Below are positions 62,836 through 64,000 of a stretch of DNA of 64,000 nt, one piece after another (within the stretch, counting starts at the first letter, position 1; each line of letters starts with the position of its first letter). Below the pieces are notes generated by a model that had not been told where the DNA came from, made no database searches, and saw only the letters and a list, made by a program, of their open reading frames with translations. The stretch comes from Actinocorallia sp039871655. GTDB taxonomy: Bacteria; Actinomycetota; Actinomycetes; Streptosporangiales; Streptosporangiaceae. Made by a program: the position numbers and the translations under genes. Location: the NCBI RefSeq assembly GCF_039871655.1, contig NZ_JBDPLZ010000005.1, positions 496,001 through 560,000 of the forward strand, written 5' to 3'.

Positions 62836-64000
62836 CCTCCGTCGCCGCCCCGGAGGCGGCGCCGCGCACCGCGCCCAAGCCGATGACCATCGCGATGGTC
62901 GTCGTGCTGAACATGCTGATCGTGGTGCTCGACACGACGATCGTCCACATCGCCGTCGGGACCCTCGCCCAGAGGTTCCACGCGTCGCTGACCACGATCC
63001 AGTGGGTGACCACCGGGTACGTGCTCGGCCTGGTCGCCATCATCCCGATCACCGCCTGGGCGGTCGGCCGGTTCGGGACCAAACGGCTCTACCTCACCGC
63101 GATCGCCTTCTTCGTGCTCGGCTCGGCCCTGTGCGGGCTGGCCTGGGACGTGGGATCCCTGGTCGCCTTCCGGGTGCTGCAGGGGCTCGGCGGCGGCATG
63201 CTGCTGCCGGTCGGCATGACGATCGTGCTGCGCGCCGCGGGCGGCGGCGAGAACGGACGCCTGATGAGCATGCTCGGCCTCCCGCCGCTCATCGGCCCGC
63301 TGATCGGCCCGGTCCTGGGCGGGTTCCTGATCGACGAGGCGTCCTGGCGCTGGATCTTCCTGGTGAACGTGCCCGTCGGTCTGTTCGGCTGGTTGCTGGC
63401 GGCGCGGGTGCTGCCCGCCGACCCGGCCCGGTCCAGACGGCGCCTCGACGTGCTCGGGCTGCTGCTGCTCTCACCCGGACTCGCCCTGCTGATCTACGGG
63501 CTGACGGGAGGCGGCGCGGTGTCCGCCGCCGCCGGCGCGGTCCTCGGCGCGGCGTTCGTCGTCCGGGCGCTCACCACGCATGAGCCGCTCATCCAGCTCC
63601 GGCTGTTCCGCCGGCGCAGGCTCGCCGCGGCGGCCGCCACCGTGACGTTCACCGCGGCCGCCTACTTCGGATCGATGACGATCCTGCCGCTCTACTACCA
63701 GATCGTCCGCGGCGAGGGCGCGGCGACGACAGGGATGCTGAGCATCCCGCAGGTCCTCGCCGTCGGCATCACCATGCAGGTGGCGACCCGGCTGGTCGAC
63801 CGGATCCCGCCCGGCCGGATCGTCTCCCTCGGCACCGTCATCGCGCCCGCCGGGGTCCTGCTGTTCCTGCTCCAGGCCTCGGCGGACGTCCCCTACTGGC
63901 GGCTCATGGCGTCGATGGCCGTCATGGGGGTCGGGATCGGCATGACGCTCATCCCCGCCACCGCCGCCGGGACCAGGGGCCTCTCCCACGATGAGGCCCC
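62832..64000 (+). CDS. DHA2-family MFS multidrug exporter (partial, cut by window end)
   Basis: An open frame of about 390 codons running off the window. It has the DHA2 (EmrB/QacA) features: motif LIVVLDTTIVHIAVGTLA in helix 1, TTIQWVTTGYVLGLVAIIP, then FRVLQGLGGGMLLPVGM (motif B region), and LIGPLIGPVLGGFLIDEAS (motif C). At least 10 helices are visible before the edge. ATG at 62832 overlaps the leader stop. It is probably repressed by the divergent TetR protein and exports a toxic compound. Confidence 0.92.
   Translation, partial: MTSVAAPEAAPRTAPKPMTIAMVVVLNMLIVVLDTTIVHIAVGTLAQRFHASLTTIQWVTTGYVLGLVAIIPITAWAVGRFGTKRLYLTAIAFFVLGSALCGLAWDVGSLVAFRVLQGLGGGMLLPVGMTIVLRAAGGGENGRLMSMLGLPPLIGPLIGPVLGGFLIDEASWRWIFLVNVPVGLFGWLLAARVLPADPARSRRRLDVLGLLLLSPGLALLIYGLTGGGAVSAAAGAVLGAAFVVRALTTHEPLIQLRLFRRRRLAAAAATVTFTAAAYFGSMTILPLYYQIVRGEGAATTGMLSIPQVLAVGITMQVATRLVDRIPPGRIVSLGTVIAPAGVLLFLLQASADVPYWRLMASMAVMGVGIGMTLIPATAAGTRGLSHDEA

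Overview
The window is high-GC DNA with frequent GTG and TTG starts and many ATGA/GTGA overlaps. It carries a BldC-type regulator, menaquinone genes and a Rex-type operator. This points to an actinomycete. Gene order (menG, prenyl reductase, nuoA-N, prenyl synthase, then korAB, a second nuo cluster, htpX, yajQ, tRNA-Tyr) matches what I remember of Streptomyces. A member of Streptosporangiales such as Actinomadura is plausible, but I cannot fix the genus.

Left part (1-20.3 kb) is a respiratory core. It holds menG, a geranylgeranyl-reductase-family flavoprotein, a complete 14-gene complex I operon nuoA-N and a long-chain polyprenyl diphosphate synthase. A perfect Rex-operator-like palindrome sits just before the reductase/nuo unit. 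Together these make the menaquinone and the enzyme that reduces it.

Middle (20.3-43.2 kb) is accessory. After a C39-like protease and a RarD permease comes msrA, whose last ~100 bp recur three more times within 2.5 kb. Each recurrence is separated from the previous one by small cargo: a putative lipoprotein, a small unknown ORF plus a Uma2 nuclease, and an RHH-Doc toxin-antitoxin pair. This msrA-tail cassette array is the most unusual structure in the window. Further right are a large secreted protein, a Uma2 fossil, an MFS pump with a class D beta-lactamase, a two-component system, an MscS channel, a MarR-flanked three-gene set, a secreted phytase/esterase-like protein, an alpha/beta-hydrolase fused to an ABC ATPase with its permease, and a SecD-head-like protein.

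Right part (43.2-58.8 kb) is conserved again. It holds korB-korA (2-oxoacid:ferredoxin oxidoreductase), a membrane-anchored unknown, a second 10-gene complex I cluster nuoABCHIJKLMN that lacks nuoD, E, F and G, then htpX, yajQ and tRNA-Tyr. The second cluster next to korAB suggests a ferredoxin-fed complex I variant that may borrow NuoD.

The last 5 kb is accessory: a secreted repeat protein between two near-identical hairpins, a DHFR-family reductase with a cupin, a divergent MarR regulator, and a TetR regulator facing a DHA2-type MFS pump (cut by the window end) across a clear palindromic operator.
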